Below, piece after piece: positions 30,556 through 39,747 of a DNA stretch of 45,845 bases (position 1 is its first letter; every line of letters starts with the position of its first letter). The stretch is taken from NCBI GenBank assembly GCA_964647905.1, contig CAZYJR010000033.1, positions 1 to 45,845 on the forward strand, read 5' to 3'. The notes under the pieces were generated by a model. That model was given only the letters and a program-made list of their open reading frames with translations. It did no database searches and was not told the origin of the DNA. Made by a program: the position numbers and the translations under genes. The DNA comes from CAZYJR01 sp964647905. Lineage in GTDB: Bacteria > Desulfobacterota > DSM-4660 > Desulfatiglandales > HGW-15.

Positions 30556-30595
30556 GCAACCCTCCTGGATAAGTGTGGCCTGCGCCGCCTGGGAC

Positions 30596-31579
30596 TCATT
30601 CTTCCCGGCCGCTTGAACGGCACGCGGTCCAGCGGCCGTCCGGGCCGGGCCTCAGCTCGGGCACCTCCCTGCGGCAGGCCTCGACTGCGCGGGGGCAGCG
30701 CGGCCAAAAGCGGCATCCCGGTGGATAACTCTCGGGATTCGGCGGCTCTCCCGCCGCCTCGAGCTCTTCCTCCCCTGTCCACGGCTTGCTGCCGATCATA
30801 GGTATCGCCGAGATAAGGAGCCGCGTGTAAGGATGCAGAGGCCGCTCGAAGATCGCCTTGGGCTCCCCCATCTCCACGATCTTCCCGGCGTACATTACCG
30901 CCAGACGGCTGCACATCATGCGCACCACGCTCAAGTTGTGGGAGATGAAGATGTAGGTCAACTCGAAGCGTTTCTTGAGGTCCAGGAAAAGCTTGAGGAT
31001 AGTGGCCTGGACCGATACGTCCAGCCCGGACGTCGGTTCGTCCAGTATCACCAGGGACGGGCTCAAGCAGAGAATGCGGGCCAGCCCGAGTCTTCTCTGC
31101 TGCCCGCCGCTGAACTCGTGCGGGTAGAGTGAGAGGTGCTCCTCACCCAAGCCTACGGCCCCGAGCATATCCCGTACACGCTCCCGAACCGCCTTGCGGT
31201 CCAGGTCGGTGTGGATTGCCAGGGGCTCGGCCAGGATCCGCCGCACCTTCCACATGGGGTCCAGGGAGGACCCGGGGTCCTGGTACACATACTGGATCTC
31301 CCGCTTGAGCCGCCCCGACTCCCGCCTGCCCAAACCGGTGATGTCCCGCCCCTTGAATCGGACCTCGCCCTCGGTCGGCCTGTAAATGCCCAGGATGGTC
31401 TTGCCCAGCGTGGACTTGCCGCAGCCGCTCTCGCCCACCACGCCGAAGGTTTCACCAGGAAGGACCCGGAAGGCGACGCCGTCCAGAGCCTTGACCTTGG
31501 AGGATTTCCGCTCCAAGAAGCCGCCGTGCCCCTTGAAGTACTTCCGCAGGTTGTGGACATCCAGGATGGGTTCGGTCAT
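30596..31579 (-). CDS. oligopeptide ABC transporter ATPase DppF/OppF
   Basis: A 327-aa ATPase with Walker A GESGCGKST (about 53-61), signature FSGGQQRR, Walker B LVILDEPTSGLDVSVQ, and the C-terminal oligo_HPY region with cysteines PPGCRFWPRCPRAVEAC that bind an Fe-S cluster in this family. It starts MTEPILDVHNLRKYF, the DppF form. It pairs with the DppD-like protein encoded six bases upstream. Confidence 0.94.
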   Translation of the reverse strand: MTEPILDVHNLRKYFKGHGGFLERKSSKVKALDGVAFRVLPGETFGVVGESGCGKSTLGKTILGIYRPTEGEVRFKGRDITGLGRRESGRLKREIQYVYQDPGSSLDPMWKVRRILAEPLAIHTDLDRKAVRERVRDMLGAVGLGEEHLSLYPHEFSGGQQRRLGLARILCLSPSLVILDEPTSGLDVSVQATILKLFLDLKKRFELTYIFISHNLSVVRMMCSRLAVMYAGKIVEMGEPKAIFERPLHPYTRLLISAIPMIGSKPWTGEEELEAAGEPPNPESYPPGCRFWPRCPRAVEACRREVPELRPGPDGRWTACRSSGREE

Positions 31580-31585
31580 GGTCTC

Positions 31586-32587
31586 TCACTCCACCGGGTG
31601 AAAGCATCGGACCCAGTGGCCCGGTTCGATCTCGATCTTTTCCGGACGCTCCAGGCGGCACTCGGCCCCCGCCGACGGGCAGCGGGGATGGAACCGGCAG
31701 CCCGTAGGCGGCCTGAGAAGGCTGGGGACCTCGCCCGGTATGTCGCGGATGTCTCCCTCGGGGTTGGGGAGGCTTTCCAGGAGCTCCTTGGTGTAGGGGT
31801 GGCCGGGCCTCTCGAAGAGGCGCTCGGAGGGGGCGTCCTCCATGTCCTGGCCGGCGTACATGACCACGATCCGCCTGCAGATCTGGCTCGCCACGCCCAG
31901 ATCATGGGTGATGAAGAGAACCGAGACGTTCAACTCCCGAACCAGCCTGCGCAGCAGGGCCAGGATCTGGGCCTCCACGGTCACGTCCAGGGCGGTGGTG
32001 GGCTCGTCCGCAATGACCAGGCCAGGGTCGGGTAGGAGCGCCATGGCGATCATGATGCGCTGGCGCTGCCCTCCGCTGAACTGGTGGGGGTACTTCTTGA
32101 GCTGCTCGAGGGGGGATGGGATCTGCACCTCATGGAGCATATCCCTCGCCCGTACCATCCCCGCATCCACGGAAAGGCCCCGGCCGCCTTTCCATTTGAG
32201 GATGTCCCGCACCTGGGTCCCCACAGTGAAAACGGGGTTGAGGGAGTTGAACGGGTCCTGGGGTATCAGGGAAATCCCCTTTCCGCGGACCGAGGAGTTG
32301 AGCTCCTTCTCGGGCATCGCCAGAAGGTCTCGCGCCTCGAACCGGATGCTCCCGCCGGTTATCCGGGCGGATTGGGGCAGGATACGCAGGACGCTCCGGG
32401 CGGTTGTGGTCTTCCCCGATCCGCTCTCGCCGATAAGACCCACGACCTCGCCCCTACCCACGAATAGCTGCACGCGGTCCAGAGCTTGGACCACCCCCCG
32501 GTCCGTGTGAAAGTGAACGGTGAGACCGTCCACCTCGAGCAGCCCTTCTTCCGAGACCGCAGCAGCCGCTTGTCTATTCCCCCTCAA
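31586..32587 (-). CDS. oligopeptide ABC transporter ATPase DppD/OppD
   Basis: A 333-aa ATPase: Walker A GESGSGKTTT, signature FSGGQRQR, Walker B LVIADEPTTALDVTVE, and C-terminal GCRFHPRCPSAGAEC. The family core begins LLEVDGLTVHF, but no ATG lies near. The TTG at 32587 overlaps the stop of the permease gene (TTGA) and has GGAGGGGG five bases upstream, so I choose it. A GTG within LLEVDG is the alternative. Confidence 0.9.
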   Translation of the reverse strand: MRGNRQAAAAVSEEGLLEVDGLTVHFHTDRGVVQALDRVQLFVGRGEVVGLIGESGSGKTTTARSVLRILPQSARITGGSIRFEARDLLAMPEKELNSSVRGKGISLIPQDPFNSLNPVFTVGTQVRDILKWKGGRGLSVDAGMVRARDMLHEVQIPSPLEQLKKYPHQFSGGQRQRIMIAMALLPDPGLVIADEPTTALDVTVEAQILALLRRLVRELNVSVLFITHDLGVASQICRRIVVMYAGQDMEDAPSERLFERPGHPYTKELLESLPNPEGDIRDIPGEVPSLLRPPTGCRFHPRCPSAGAECRLERPEKIEIEPGHWVRCFHPVE

Positions 32588-33438
32588 TCGAACCCCCTCC
32601 GAATCCTGGGGTCCAGGATGTCCCTCAGGCCGTCGCCCAGCATGTTGAACCCCATCACCACGATGAAGATGGCAAGCCCCGGAAAAGTCGCATACCACCA
32701 GGCGTCAGGCAGGAACTGCCGGGACTCGGCGATGGTCACCCCCCACTCCGGGGTCGGGGGCTGCGCGCCCACGCCCAGGAAACCCAGGGTGGCGGCGGTG
32801 AGAATGGTGAAGCCCATCCCGATGGAGCTCCGCACGATAATCGAGGAGGATACGTTGGGCAGAACGTGGAGTATGATGGTCCTGAGGCTGCCCGCGCCCA
32901 CCGCCTCGGTCGCCTCCAGAAAGGCCCGCTTCTTGAGGGCCCTTGTCTCGGCGTAGACGATGCGCGTGAACCAGGGCCAGTACGTAATGGAAAGCGCCAG
33001 GATTACGCTCTTAATGCTGGGCCTAAAGGACTGAGCCAGGAAGATGGCCAGGATCACCTGGGGGATGGAGAGGAATATGTCCGCCACCCGCATGATCCCC
33101 TCGCTGAACAGGTTCTCGAAGTACCCGGCCGCCAGACCCAGGGGAACGCCGATGAAAAGGGAAGCGCCCACCGCGATCACCGCGATCGCCAGGGTCACCC
33201 GCGTCCCGAAGAGAAGCCTGCTCAGGATGTCCCTGCCCATGCTGTCAGTGCCCAGGAGGTGCTCCGCCGAAGGGGGTTTCAAGCGATCTGCGGGATGAAT
33301 CTTGAACGTGTCCTCGGGATAGGGGGCCAGCACCGGTGCGAAGGTGGCAGCCGTCACGAGCACCAGGATGATGAGAAACCCGGTGAAGGCGAGGCGGTCC
33401 CGCGTGAACTTCCTCCATGCCAACCCAAAGCCTTTCAT
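32584..33438 (-). CDS. oligopeptide ABC transporter permease DppC/OppC
   Basis: A 284-aa inner-membrane permease. A first helix at about 18-38 follows a short cytoplasmic N terminus (MKGFGLAWRKFTRDRLAF). HLLGTDSMGRDILSRLLFGTR is the OppC signature, and the EAA loop is in FLEATEAVGAGSLRTIILHVLPN. The ATG at 33438 overlaps the dppB stop as ATGA and has GGCGGAG upstream. Ends normally with a DxxxGFD-like tail. Confidence 0.93.
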   Translation of the reverse strand: MKGFGLAWRKFTRDRLAFTGFLIILVLVTAATFAPVLAPYPEDTFKIHPADRLKPPSAEHLLGTDSMGRDILSRLLFGTRVTLAIAVIAVGASLFIGVPLGLAAGYFENLFSEGIMRVADIFLSIPQVILAIFLAQSFRPSIKSVILALSITYWPWFTRIVYAETRALKKRAFLEATEAVGAGSLRTIILHVLPNVSSSIIVRSSIGMGFTILTAATLGFLGVGAQPPTPEWGVTIAESRQFLPDAWWYATFPGLAIFIVVMGFNMLGDGLRDILDPRIRRGFD

Positions 33439-34454
33439 GTCTCCGCCTTCCTGGGGTCGATGAGGGATAGCGCGATGTCCACCAGCAGGTTCACGGTCAC
33501 GTAGGCCACGCCCGCCCACAGGGTCACGCCGAGGATGGCCTGGTAGTCCGAGAGCACAATGGCGTTGAAGGCGTAAAGACCCAGCCCGGGCCAGTCGAAT
33601 ACGGTCTCTATCACCACAGTCCCCGCCAGGAGCAACCCGAACAGGAGCCCTATCTGGGTGACCGTGGCAATGATGGCGTTCCGAAGCAGGTACTTATATA
33701 CGACCAACCGCGGAGGAAGCCCCATGGCCCTCTCATAGGTGATAAAGTCCTGCTGGACCACGTCCAGGACTCCCGAGCGCGTGAAGCGCGTGATCGTAGC
33801 GAACGAGGCGAACGCCAGGGTCAGGGCCGGCAGGATCATGTGGGTGATGGAGCTCCAAAGGGCTTCGCCGTCCAGGGTCAGGAGCGCGTCAAGCATGTAC
33901 ATCCCGGTGAGAGCGGCGGGCGGATCCACCCCTATGCCGATTCTTCCCCCCAAGGGTGTGATCCCCAGCCACATGCTGAAAAAGAGCTGAAGCATAATGC
34001 CAAGCCAAAAACTCGCAATGGCGAGGCCCCCCACGGTCACACCCCGCAGCATATGATCCAGTATCGAGTTTCTCTTGAGAGCGGCCAAGATCCCCAGCGG
34101 CACGCCGATGAGGATGGAGAGCCCCATGGATACCAGGGTGAGCTCCAACGTGGCCGGAAAGCGGTCCACCAGGTCATCGAACACCTTGCGCCCCGAGTAC
34201 AGGCTCTTTCCCATGTCCCCCTGCGCCAGCCGTTTGAGGTACAGGACAAGCTGCACGTAAAGGGGCTGGTCGAAATGATACCGTTTCCGGATCTCCTCGA
34301 CCTGCTCTGCAGTGGCGGTCTCCCCCGCAACCAGGGCGGCCGGGTCGGCCGGGATCACGCGCGAGATCACGAATACCAGGACCAAGAGTCCCAGGATCGT
34401 GGGCACCGCGTAGACGACCCTCTTGAGTATGTAGATCAGCAGGCTGCGATTCAT
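33435..34454 (-). CDS. oligopeptide ABC transporter permease DppB/OppB
   Basis: A 339-aa permease starting MNRSLLIYILKRVVYAVPTI. It has six hydrophobic helices and the EAA loop FITYERAMGLPPRLVVYKYLLRNA. It partners with DppC. Its ribosome site (GGGGGAGG) lies inside the 3' arm of a terminator-like hairpin, with a T-run between hairpin and ATG, so its translation and transcription are probably throttled relative to the binding protein. Confidence 0.93.
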   Translation of the reverse strand: MNRSLLIYILKRVVYAVPTILGLLVLVFVISRVIPADPAALVAGETATAEQVEEIRKRYHFDQPLYVQLVLYLKRLAQGDMGKSLYSGRKVFDDLVDRFPATLELTLVSMGLSILIGVPLGILAALKRNSILDHMLRGVTVGGLAIASFWLGIMLQLFFSMWLGITPLGGRIGIGVDPPAALTGMYMLDALLTLDGEALWSSITHMILPALTLAFASFATITRFTRSGVLDVVQQDFITYERAMGLPPRLVVYKYLLRNAIIATVTQIGLLFGLLLAGTVVIETVFDWPGLGLYAFNAIVLSDYQAILGVTLWAGVAYVTVNLLVDIALSLIDPRKAET

Positions 34455-34455
34455 A

Positions 34456-34490
34456 AAAAAACAGAGCCTCCCCCGTGCTGAAGGGGAGGC
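34456..34490 (-). terminator. intrinsic-terminator-like hairpin between the binding-protein and permease genes
   Basis: On the minus strand gcctcccc and ggggaggc (34483-34490 and 34466-34473) form an eight-pair GC stem with a short loop, followed after TCTG by seven T residues that run up to the dppB ATG. It looks like a partial terminator giving more binding protein than permease. The same stem hides the dppB ribosome site. Confidence 0.7.
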
Positions 34491-34518
34491 GTGCTGAACG
34501 GTTTATCCTGAAGCGGGA

Positions 34519-36129
34519 TCAGGCCAGGTGGATCCAGCGGCACTCCTGTCCGTTTCCAATGGGGCAGAATCTGAGCCCCTTGACGCTCTTTCGGTACGGG
34601 CCGTACCACATGGTGTTGTATATCCAGATGTCCGCGGCCTCGCCCACCACGATCCGGCTCGCCTTCTCGTAGAGCTCTTTTCTCACCTGGCGGTCGCTCA
34701 CCGTGCGGGCCTTGGCCAGGAGATCGTCCACCTCCGGGTTTTTGTACCAGGACGAGGCCTTCCATGCCCCCCACCGCGAGGAGCTGTACATCTCGCCGAT
34801 CCAATTCTCAGGGTCCGCGTAGTAGGTGCTCACCCAGTGGATCCACATGTCCGGCGAGGTTTCCATGTCCTTGGCCTTGCCGGAGAGCGTAGGCCAGGTC
34901 TCTCGGACTATGTTGACATCGATCCCGATCTGTCTCAGCCCGGCCTGGAGAATCAAGGCGGCGTCGTCGGTCTGTGAGTAGCCGGTCATTGGATGGATGT
35001 TGAGCGGGCGGTCCACCTTGACCTCGGCCTTGGCGAGCTCGGCCTTGGCCATTTCAAGGTCATAATGATAACCTTCCAAATCCGCCGGTGCTCCCCACAT
35101 GTTGTTGGGGATCGGGCCGGGGTTCCTGGCGACCCGCCCCTTCAGGATCTCGTTGTTGAAGGAGTCGTAGTCAAAGGCGTAGCTGATCGCGCGACGCACG
35201 TGGACGTCGTTGAAGGGCGGCCGCTGATTGTGCATTCGGATCAGGAAGATCCTCATGGACTGCTCCTCGTGGACGTTGATGTCCCCGGCCTTCTCCAGCT
35301 TGGCGATCTGCTCCACCGGGAGATACCCGTCGCAGCCGTGTACGTCGCCCTTCATGAGGGCCATGACACGGGAAGCCGTCTCATGGATGGTCCGGAACTC
35401 TATCTTATCCACGTGTCTGCCTTCCCAGCCCATCCAATGGTCCTTGAAACGCCGGCCCTTCCAGCCTACACCGGGCGTGTAATCTTCCAGGATGTAAGCG
35501 CCCGAGCCGGCTTCGTTCTGGCTGAGCCACTCGCTTCCCCAAGGGCCGGGCTTGCCTTCCACCACCTTGGGGTTCACCACACAGAAGGTGGGCATGATGG
35601 ATAGGAAAGGCGCATAGGGCTCCCTCAAGTGAAAGGCCACGGTGTAATTGTCCAGCACTTTCACGCCTTCGGGATCGATCACCGGCTTGAAGAGGGCCGA
35701 TGCGCCCTTCCCCAGGGCCAGGAGCCTCTCCATGCTGTACTTCACCGCCTCGGCCGTTACCTCGTCTCCGTTGTGAAACTTAGTCCCCTTGCGCAGCTTG
35801 AAGGTCCAGACACGCTCATCGTCGCTCACCGTAAAGCTCTCGGCCAGCCAGGGATGGATCTTGGGCGGGTTGTCCAGGTAGCGGTACAGGTGATCATAGA
35901 GATTGAGCCGGAGGTTATCCGAGGTCACATCGTAAATGGCATGCGGATCCATGCTCTGGAACTCGCTGGGTCCGCCCCAGATGAACCTGGGCGAATCCGC
36001 CGCCCAGGCGCGAAGGGGATCAAACTGAACTCCTGTGAGGGCAAGAGACCCCAGGCCCACGGTCTTGATGAAATCCCGCCTGGTGACCCTATTGCCCCTG
36101 CTTGTGCCGGATGGCCCTCTTCCTTCCAT
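34519..36129 (-). CDS. oligopeptide/dipeptide-binding protein (SBP_bac_5), Tat-exported
   Basis: A 536-aa periplasmic binding protein of the DppA/OppA family. The N terminus carries a twin-arginine signal, VTRRDFIKTVGLGSLALTG, cleaved near RAWA-ADS. Family motifs include FKLRKGTKFHNGDEVTAEAV near 130 and AISYAFDYDSF near 320. ATG 36129 is chosen for AAGGAG eight bases upstream; longer frames lack this. It is the first gene of the operon and delivers the ligand to DppBC. The exact ligand is open: peptides, N-acyl compounds or opines. Confidence 0.92.
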   Translation of the reverse strand: MEGRGPSGTSRGNRVTRRDFIKTVGLGSLALTGVQFDPLRAWAADSPRFIWGGPSEFQSMDPHAIYDVTSDNLRLNLYDHLYRYLDNPPKIHPWLAESFTVSDDERVWTFKLRKGTKFHNGDEVTAEAVKYSMERLLALGKGASALFKPVIDPEGVKVLDNYTVAFHLREPYAPFLSIMPTFCVVNPKVVEGKPGPWGSEWLSQNEAGSGAYILEDYTPGVGWKGRRFKDHWMGWEGRHVDKIEFRTIHETASRVMALMKGDVHGCDGYLPVEQIAKLEKAGDINVHEEQSMRIFLIRMHNQRPPFNDVHVRRAISYAFDYDSFNNEILKGRVARNPGPIPNNMWGAPADLEGYHYDLEMAKAELAKAEVKVDRPLNIHPMTGYSQTDDAALILQAGLRQIGIDVNIVRETWPTLSGKAKDMETSPDMWIHWVSTYYADPENWIGEMYSSSRWGAWKASSWYKNPEVDDLLAKARTVSDRQVRKELYEKASRIVVGEAADIWIYNTMWYGPYRKSVKGLRFCPIGNGQECRWIHLA

Positions 36130-36535
36130 GACTGGTCTCCTTTCCGAATCGAGTTGTAGTGGTTCCAGTGTCAGCACCGGGCGTCCGGACTCTCGGGCTG
36201 ACACCTTATTATTCGGGCCCGCCGCGGAAAAGTCAAGCCGGCTGAACAGCGATCGGCTGACGAACTCGAGCCGACAAGGACGTCGTGTGGAACCGGCACT
36301 CCGTTTGACTATAGGCTCAATCGTGGTACAATTCCTCTGCCGTTTTCATCCCCGGGGGCGGCCGGGAAAACAGAATGGTCATGTCTGTCTGTATGTGTTG
36401 AAAGACACGTTACATACTTTGGGAGGCATGTCACGTCAATGGCCGGTTTTTTTCATTTCCAAACAGCCCTCTTCAAACAACCCGGAGCTTCATAGGTATT
36501 CCGCTGAATAATCATGCACCCAGGGGGTGATATAT
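36130..36535. other. divergent intergenic region between dppA-like and korA
   Basis: About 400 bp without a gene. It holds a plus-strand promoter (36305-36332) for korAB, and the minus-strand leader with the AAGGAG site for the binding protein. I see no strong palindrome, and no promoter for the minus-strand operon that I would defend. Confidence 0.5.
36305..36332 (+). promoter_or_regulatory. sigma-70 promoter upstream of korA
   Basis: TTGACT (36305-36310), a 16-bp spacer and TACAAT (36327-36332). The start would be near 36339, giving a leader of about 200 nt. No other good promoter is visible nearer the gene. Confidence 0.5.
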
Positions 36536-38215
36536 ATGAAAGATCTGAACGTGGTCATCGCCGGCTCCGCTGGCGAAGGAGTCCAAACGATAGGGGAAGT
36601 CCTAGCCGAAGCCATTGCGGCCCAGGGCTATGCCGTGTTTACATGGCAAGAGTACGAATCTCGGATTCGAGGAGGACAAAACAGCTACTCGATCCGGATC
36701 AGCGAAGAGCCGAACAACACCCCTCTCCTCCATGCGGACGTCCTCTTGGCCCTGAATAAAGCAGCCGCACGGAAGTACGAGGGCATCCTCAAGGAAGAAG
36801 GCGTCCTGGTGGCACAAATTGAAGCAAAGGAAGGCATGATTGCCATTCCCTTTGACAAAATCGCAAAAGAGGAGCTTGGAAGGGAAATCTATGCCAATAC
36901 TGTGGCTGTGGGAGCTTTGGCCGGCGTCCTAGGGGTGGAGTCCCAAGCTCTGAAAGAGGTTCTCGGGCGTGCATTTTCGGCAAAAGGCGAAGAAGTCTTG
37001 CAGGCCAACTATAGAGCCGCGGAAATCGGCTTTGAACGCGCGCGGCGCGATTGTCGGGATATGTGCCCGTGGAAATTACCCCCGAGGCAAGGCAGGCACC
37101 TGTTGATCGCCGGTAATGAGGCGATTCCCGTAGCTGCGGCCTTTGCCGGGTGCCGCTTTATTTCCGCCTATCCCATGACGCCCTCTACGGGGATTATCAC
37201 TTTCCTGGCCAAGGACCAGGACCGGCTTGGTGTATTCGCCGAACAAGCGGAGGATGAGATCGGCGCGATAAACATGGCCCTGGGCGCCGGCTATGCAGGG
37301 GCGAGGGCCATGACGGCCACTTCGGGCGGGGGGTTCGCCCTGATGGCCGAAGGCGTCAGTCTGGCCGGCATGACAGAGACGCCCCTGGTGATCGTCCTGG
37401 CCCAACGCCCCGGGCCTGCTACCGGTCTGCCCACTAGGACGGCACAAGGGGACCTGCTCTTCGCCATACATTCGGGACATGGGGAATTCCCCAAGCTGGT
37501 TATGGCCCCTTCTGATGCTAAAGACGCCTTTCAAAAAACAGTGCGTGCCTTCAATTTGGCAGATAAGTACCAAATTCCGGTCATTTTGCTAACCGATCAG
37601 TTCCTGGCGGACGCCCGTTACTCATACCGAGACTTCGAAGAGTCCCTCACGACTCCAGCCCCTCACTTGGCGGACCCCTCAGAGATCCGGGACTACAAAC
37701 GCTACCAGCTTACTCCCAGCGGCATCTCACCCAGGCTCTACCCCGGGCAAAGCAAACACGTGGTATGCGTGGACAGCGACGAACACGATGAGCAGGGTCA
37801 CATTACCGAAGATCTTTCTGAAACTGCACAGGCTATGGTGGAAAAACGAATCGCCAAGTTCCGGGGTCTCAAGGGCGAAGTGAACCCTCCGGAGGAATTT
37901 CAAACGGAAGACGCAGAGCTGATCCTGGTGGGATGGGGCTCTTCGAGGGGGGCCGTCCTGGAAGGCATCGATCTCCTGAGGCAAGAGGACATCCGAGCGG
38001 GGATGATTCACTTTACGGAGCTGTGGCCGTTGCCTGACTATCGCTTTCCTGAGGGGCCTTCCTTGTGGACTGTGGAGAGCAATGCCACGGGCCAATTGGC
38101 CCGCCTCCTGCGCTCGGAATTTGGAGTCTCTCTTGAGCGGGGTATCCGCCGTTATGACGGCCTTCCTTTAACAGGAGAATACATAAGGAGACAATTTTAT
38201 GCCCAGCATGAATGA
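36536..38215 (+). CDS. korA: 2-oxoacid:ferredoxin oxidoreductase, fused gamma-alpha subunit
   Basis: A 559-aa protein. Residues 1-185 are the gamma (POR) domain: GSAGEGVQTIGEVLAEAIA, EYESRIRGGQNSY. Residues 190-560 are the alpha pyrimidine-binding domain: GNEAIPVAAAFAGCRFISAYPMTPST, AEQAEDEIGAINMALGAGYAGARAMTATSGGG. This gamma-alpha fusion is the two-subunit Kor/Ior-like architecture. It decarboxylates 2-oxoacids to acyl-CoA and passes electrons to ferredoxin, which could feed the low-potential Hcr-like reductase (inference). The ATG is preceded by AGGGGGTGAT, a near-perfect ribosome site that contains a competing GTG at 36527. Confidence 0.93.
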   Translation: MKDLNVVIAGSAGEGVQTIGEVLAEAIAAQGYAVFTWQEYESRIRGGQNSYSIRISEEPNNTPLLHADVLLALNKAAARKYEGILKEEGVLVAQIEAKEGMIAIPFDKIAKEELGREIYANTVAVGALAGVLGVESQALKEVLGRAFSAKGEEVLQANYRAAEIGFERARRDCRDMCPWKLPPRQGRHLLIAGNEAIPVAAAFAGCRFISAYPMTPSTGIITFLAKDQDRLGVFAEQAEDEIGAINMALGAGYAGARAMTATSGGGFALMAEGVSLAGMTETPLVIVLAQRPGPATGLPTRTAQGDLLFAIHSGHGEFPKLVMAPSDAKDAFQKTVRAFNLADKYQIPVILLTDQFLADARYSYRDFEESLTTPAPHLADPSEIRDYKRYQLTPSGISPRLYPGQSKHVVCVDSDEHDEQGHITEDLSETAQAMVEKRIAKFRGLKGEVNPPEEFQTEDAELILVGWGSSRGAVLEGIDLLRQEDIRAGMIHFTELWPLPDYRFPEGPSLWTVESNATGQLARLLRSEFGVSLERGIRRYDGLPLTGEYIRRQFYAQHE

Positions 38216-39077
38216 TTATGCGAGCAAAGCAGAAAATCAGTGGTGCCCGGGATGCCCCAACTTCAGCATCCTCCAGGCGCTCAAGAAGGCCCTGGTGGAA
38301 TTGAACAAAACCCCCGATCAGGTCTGCCTGGTTTCCGGGATCGGCCAGGCGGCAAAGCTTCCCCATTATCTAAAGTGCAACTTCTTCAACGGCCTCCACG
38401 GCCGTGCCATTCCTGTGGCTCTGGGGGTTCAGGTGGCCAATCCGAACCTGACCACCATGGTGGTCACAGGGGACGGAGACTGCTACGGAGAGGGGGGCAA
38501 CCACTTTATACACGCTATTCGGAGAAACCCCGATATAACCGTAATGGTTCACAATAATGAGATTTATGCGTTGACAAAAGGGCAGGCCTCACCGACTACC
38601 AGCCGGGGGGAAAAACGCACCCTTCAGATAAGAGGCGTGGATATTGAACCGCTGAACATGCCGGCGATCGCCATCATACACGGCTGCACTTTCGTGGCCC
38701 GGGGGTTTGCTCAAAAAATCGATCACCTGAAGACGATTCTGGTGGAAGCGGTCAACCATGAAGGTTTGTCCTATGTGGATGTGATCCAGCCCTGCATCAC
38801 CTGGGGGACGCGTTCTGTGAGCTGGTATGAGGAACGCGTACAAGAGCTGGGAGACGATTATGACCCTGCGAACAAAAAGGCCGCCATGGAAAAGGCGCTG
38901 ATGGAGGAGGAAGAGTGCATACCCATCGGCATCCTTTATCAAACTGAGCCGAGAGAAACCTTTGCCCATGGTTTTCGAGCAGAGGTGACGGACGGACCGT
39001 TGGCCGAGACGCCGTCCATGGATGCGAATCGACTGAAGGAAATCCTTTCCCGGTTTAGAGCGGGTTCGAACTCGTGA
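38199..39077 (+). CDS. korB: 2-oxoacid:ferredoxin oxidoreductase beta subunit
   Basis: A 292-aa TPP-binding subunit. WCPGCPNF near residue 15 contributes to the cofactor and Fe-S region, GDGDCYGEGGNHFIHAIRRNPDI is the TPP/Mg motif, and NNEIYALTKGQASPT is the conserved KorB loop. It overlaps korA by 17 bp, with AAGGAG eight bases before its ATG. It is the catalytic partner of the gamma-alpha protein. An intrinsic terminator follows immediately, so korAB is a two-gene operon. Confidence 0.93.
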   Translation: MPSMNDYASKAENQWCPGCPNFSILQALKKALVELNKTPDQVCLVSGIGQAAKLPHYLKCNFFNGLHGRAIPVALGVQVANPNLTTMVVTGDGDCYGEGGNHFIHAIRRNPDITVMVHNNEIYALTKGQASPTTSRGEKRTLQIRGVDIEPLNMPAIAIIHGCTFVARGFAQKIDHLKTILVEAVNHEGLSYVDVIQPCITWGTRSVSWYEERVQELGDDYDPANKKAAMEKALMEEEECIPIGILYQTEPRETFAHGFRAEVTDGPLAETPSMDANRLKEILSRFRAGSNS

Positions 39078-39110
39078 TTGCCGGTCGGACCGATCAATCT
39101 GCTTTTTTTT
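39076..39110 (+). terminator. rho-independent terminator of korAB
   Basis: The arms gattgccggtc (39076-39086) and gaccgatcaatc (39088-39099) pair with one bulge and are followed by ctgc and eight T residues. It starts within the korB stop codon. Confidence 0.7.
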
Positions 39111-39138
39111 CAAGAATGCCGAGAGAAGAGGTAATATC

Positions 39139-39687
39139 ATGAAGAAACGAAGAGATTTCCTGAAGATGGGAGCCGGCTTGATATCGATAGGTCTGGGCTG
39201 TTTCCTCAGCCCGCTCTTCACGGCTGTTCGATGGACTTCGGCTGGGGCCAAAAAGATGATCCTGCCCAAGGGCACGAAGTTGGAGAGCCTGATAAACAAG
39301 AATCCCGAGAATCTCGATACAAGAAACTTGGAGGTTACCGCTTTAGAGGATTTCGGCATCATGGGGTTGTCGGATTATGAGCAAAATATGGCTGAGTGGC
39401 GTCTTGAAGTAGTCGGCCGGGTCAACGCCCCTCTCACACTAACCTATCAGGAGGTACAAACCCTTCCAACCGTAGAGCGGGAGGTGCTCTTGATCTGCCC
39501 GGGTTTTTTCGCCAACCACGGTCGGTGGAAAGGAATCTCCATGCCCAAGCTGCTCAGGAAAGCGAACATGGAGAATGACGTCACACACATGAGATTTTCA
39601 GGACCAATTGGAATCATCGGCACGCGAGATGGCTTCCCCAACGGCAGGGGCGTCTATGATTCGACAATCCGGCAGGTGGTCCGCTAG
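39139..39687 (+). pseudogene. YedY/MsrP-like molybdopterin oxidoreductase, 3' truncated
   Basis: The 182-residue frame begins with a twin-arginine-type leader (KKRRDFLKMGAGLISIG) and continues into an oxidoreductase molybdopterin domain: EWRLEVVGRVNAPLTLTYQEVQTLP, then REVLLICPGFFANHGRWKGISMPKLL, where the Cys is the expected molybdenum ligand. After about residue 150 the sequence stops resembling the family, whose members need roughly 80-100 further residues. The change lies where a minus-strand receiver fragment ends, so the gene was cut by rearrangement. A periplasmic sulfite-oxidase-fold enzyme was the original product. Confidence 0.7.
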
Positions 39688-39747
39688 AGAATTGGAGATT
39701 CGGCGGGTGCTGCTGTTGGGGTCGGCGACGACTAGTACATCGGACAT
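39598..39747 (-). pseudogene. N-terminal fragment of a response-regulator-like protein
   Basis: A 49-codon frame starts MSDVLVVADPNSSTRRISNSL. It resembles the first strand and helix of a receiver domain, and then DCRIIDAPAVGEAIS resembles its second strand and helix. It ends at a stop inside the YedY-like gene, before the phospho-acceptor Asp. AGGAGG ten bases before the ATG (39758-39763) argues for a real start. Two genes were therefore truncated head-on at a join near 39600-39620. Confidence 0.5.
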
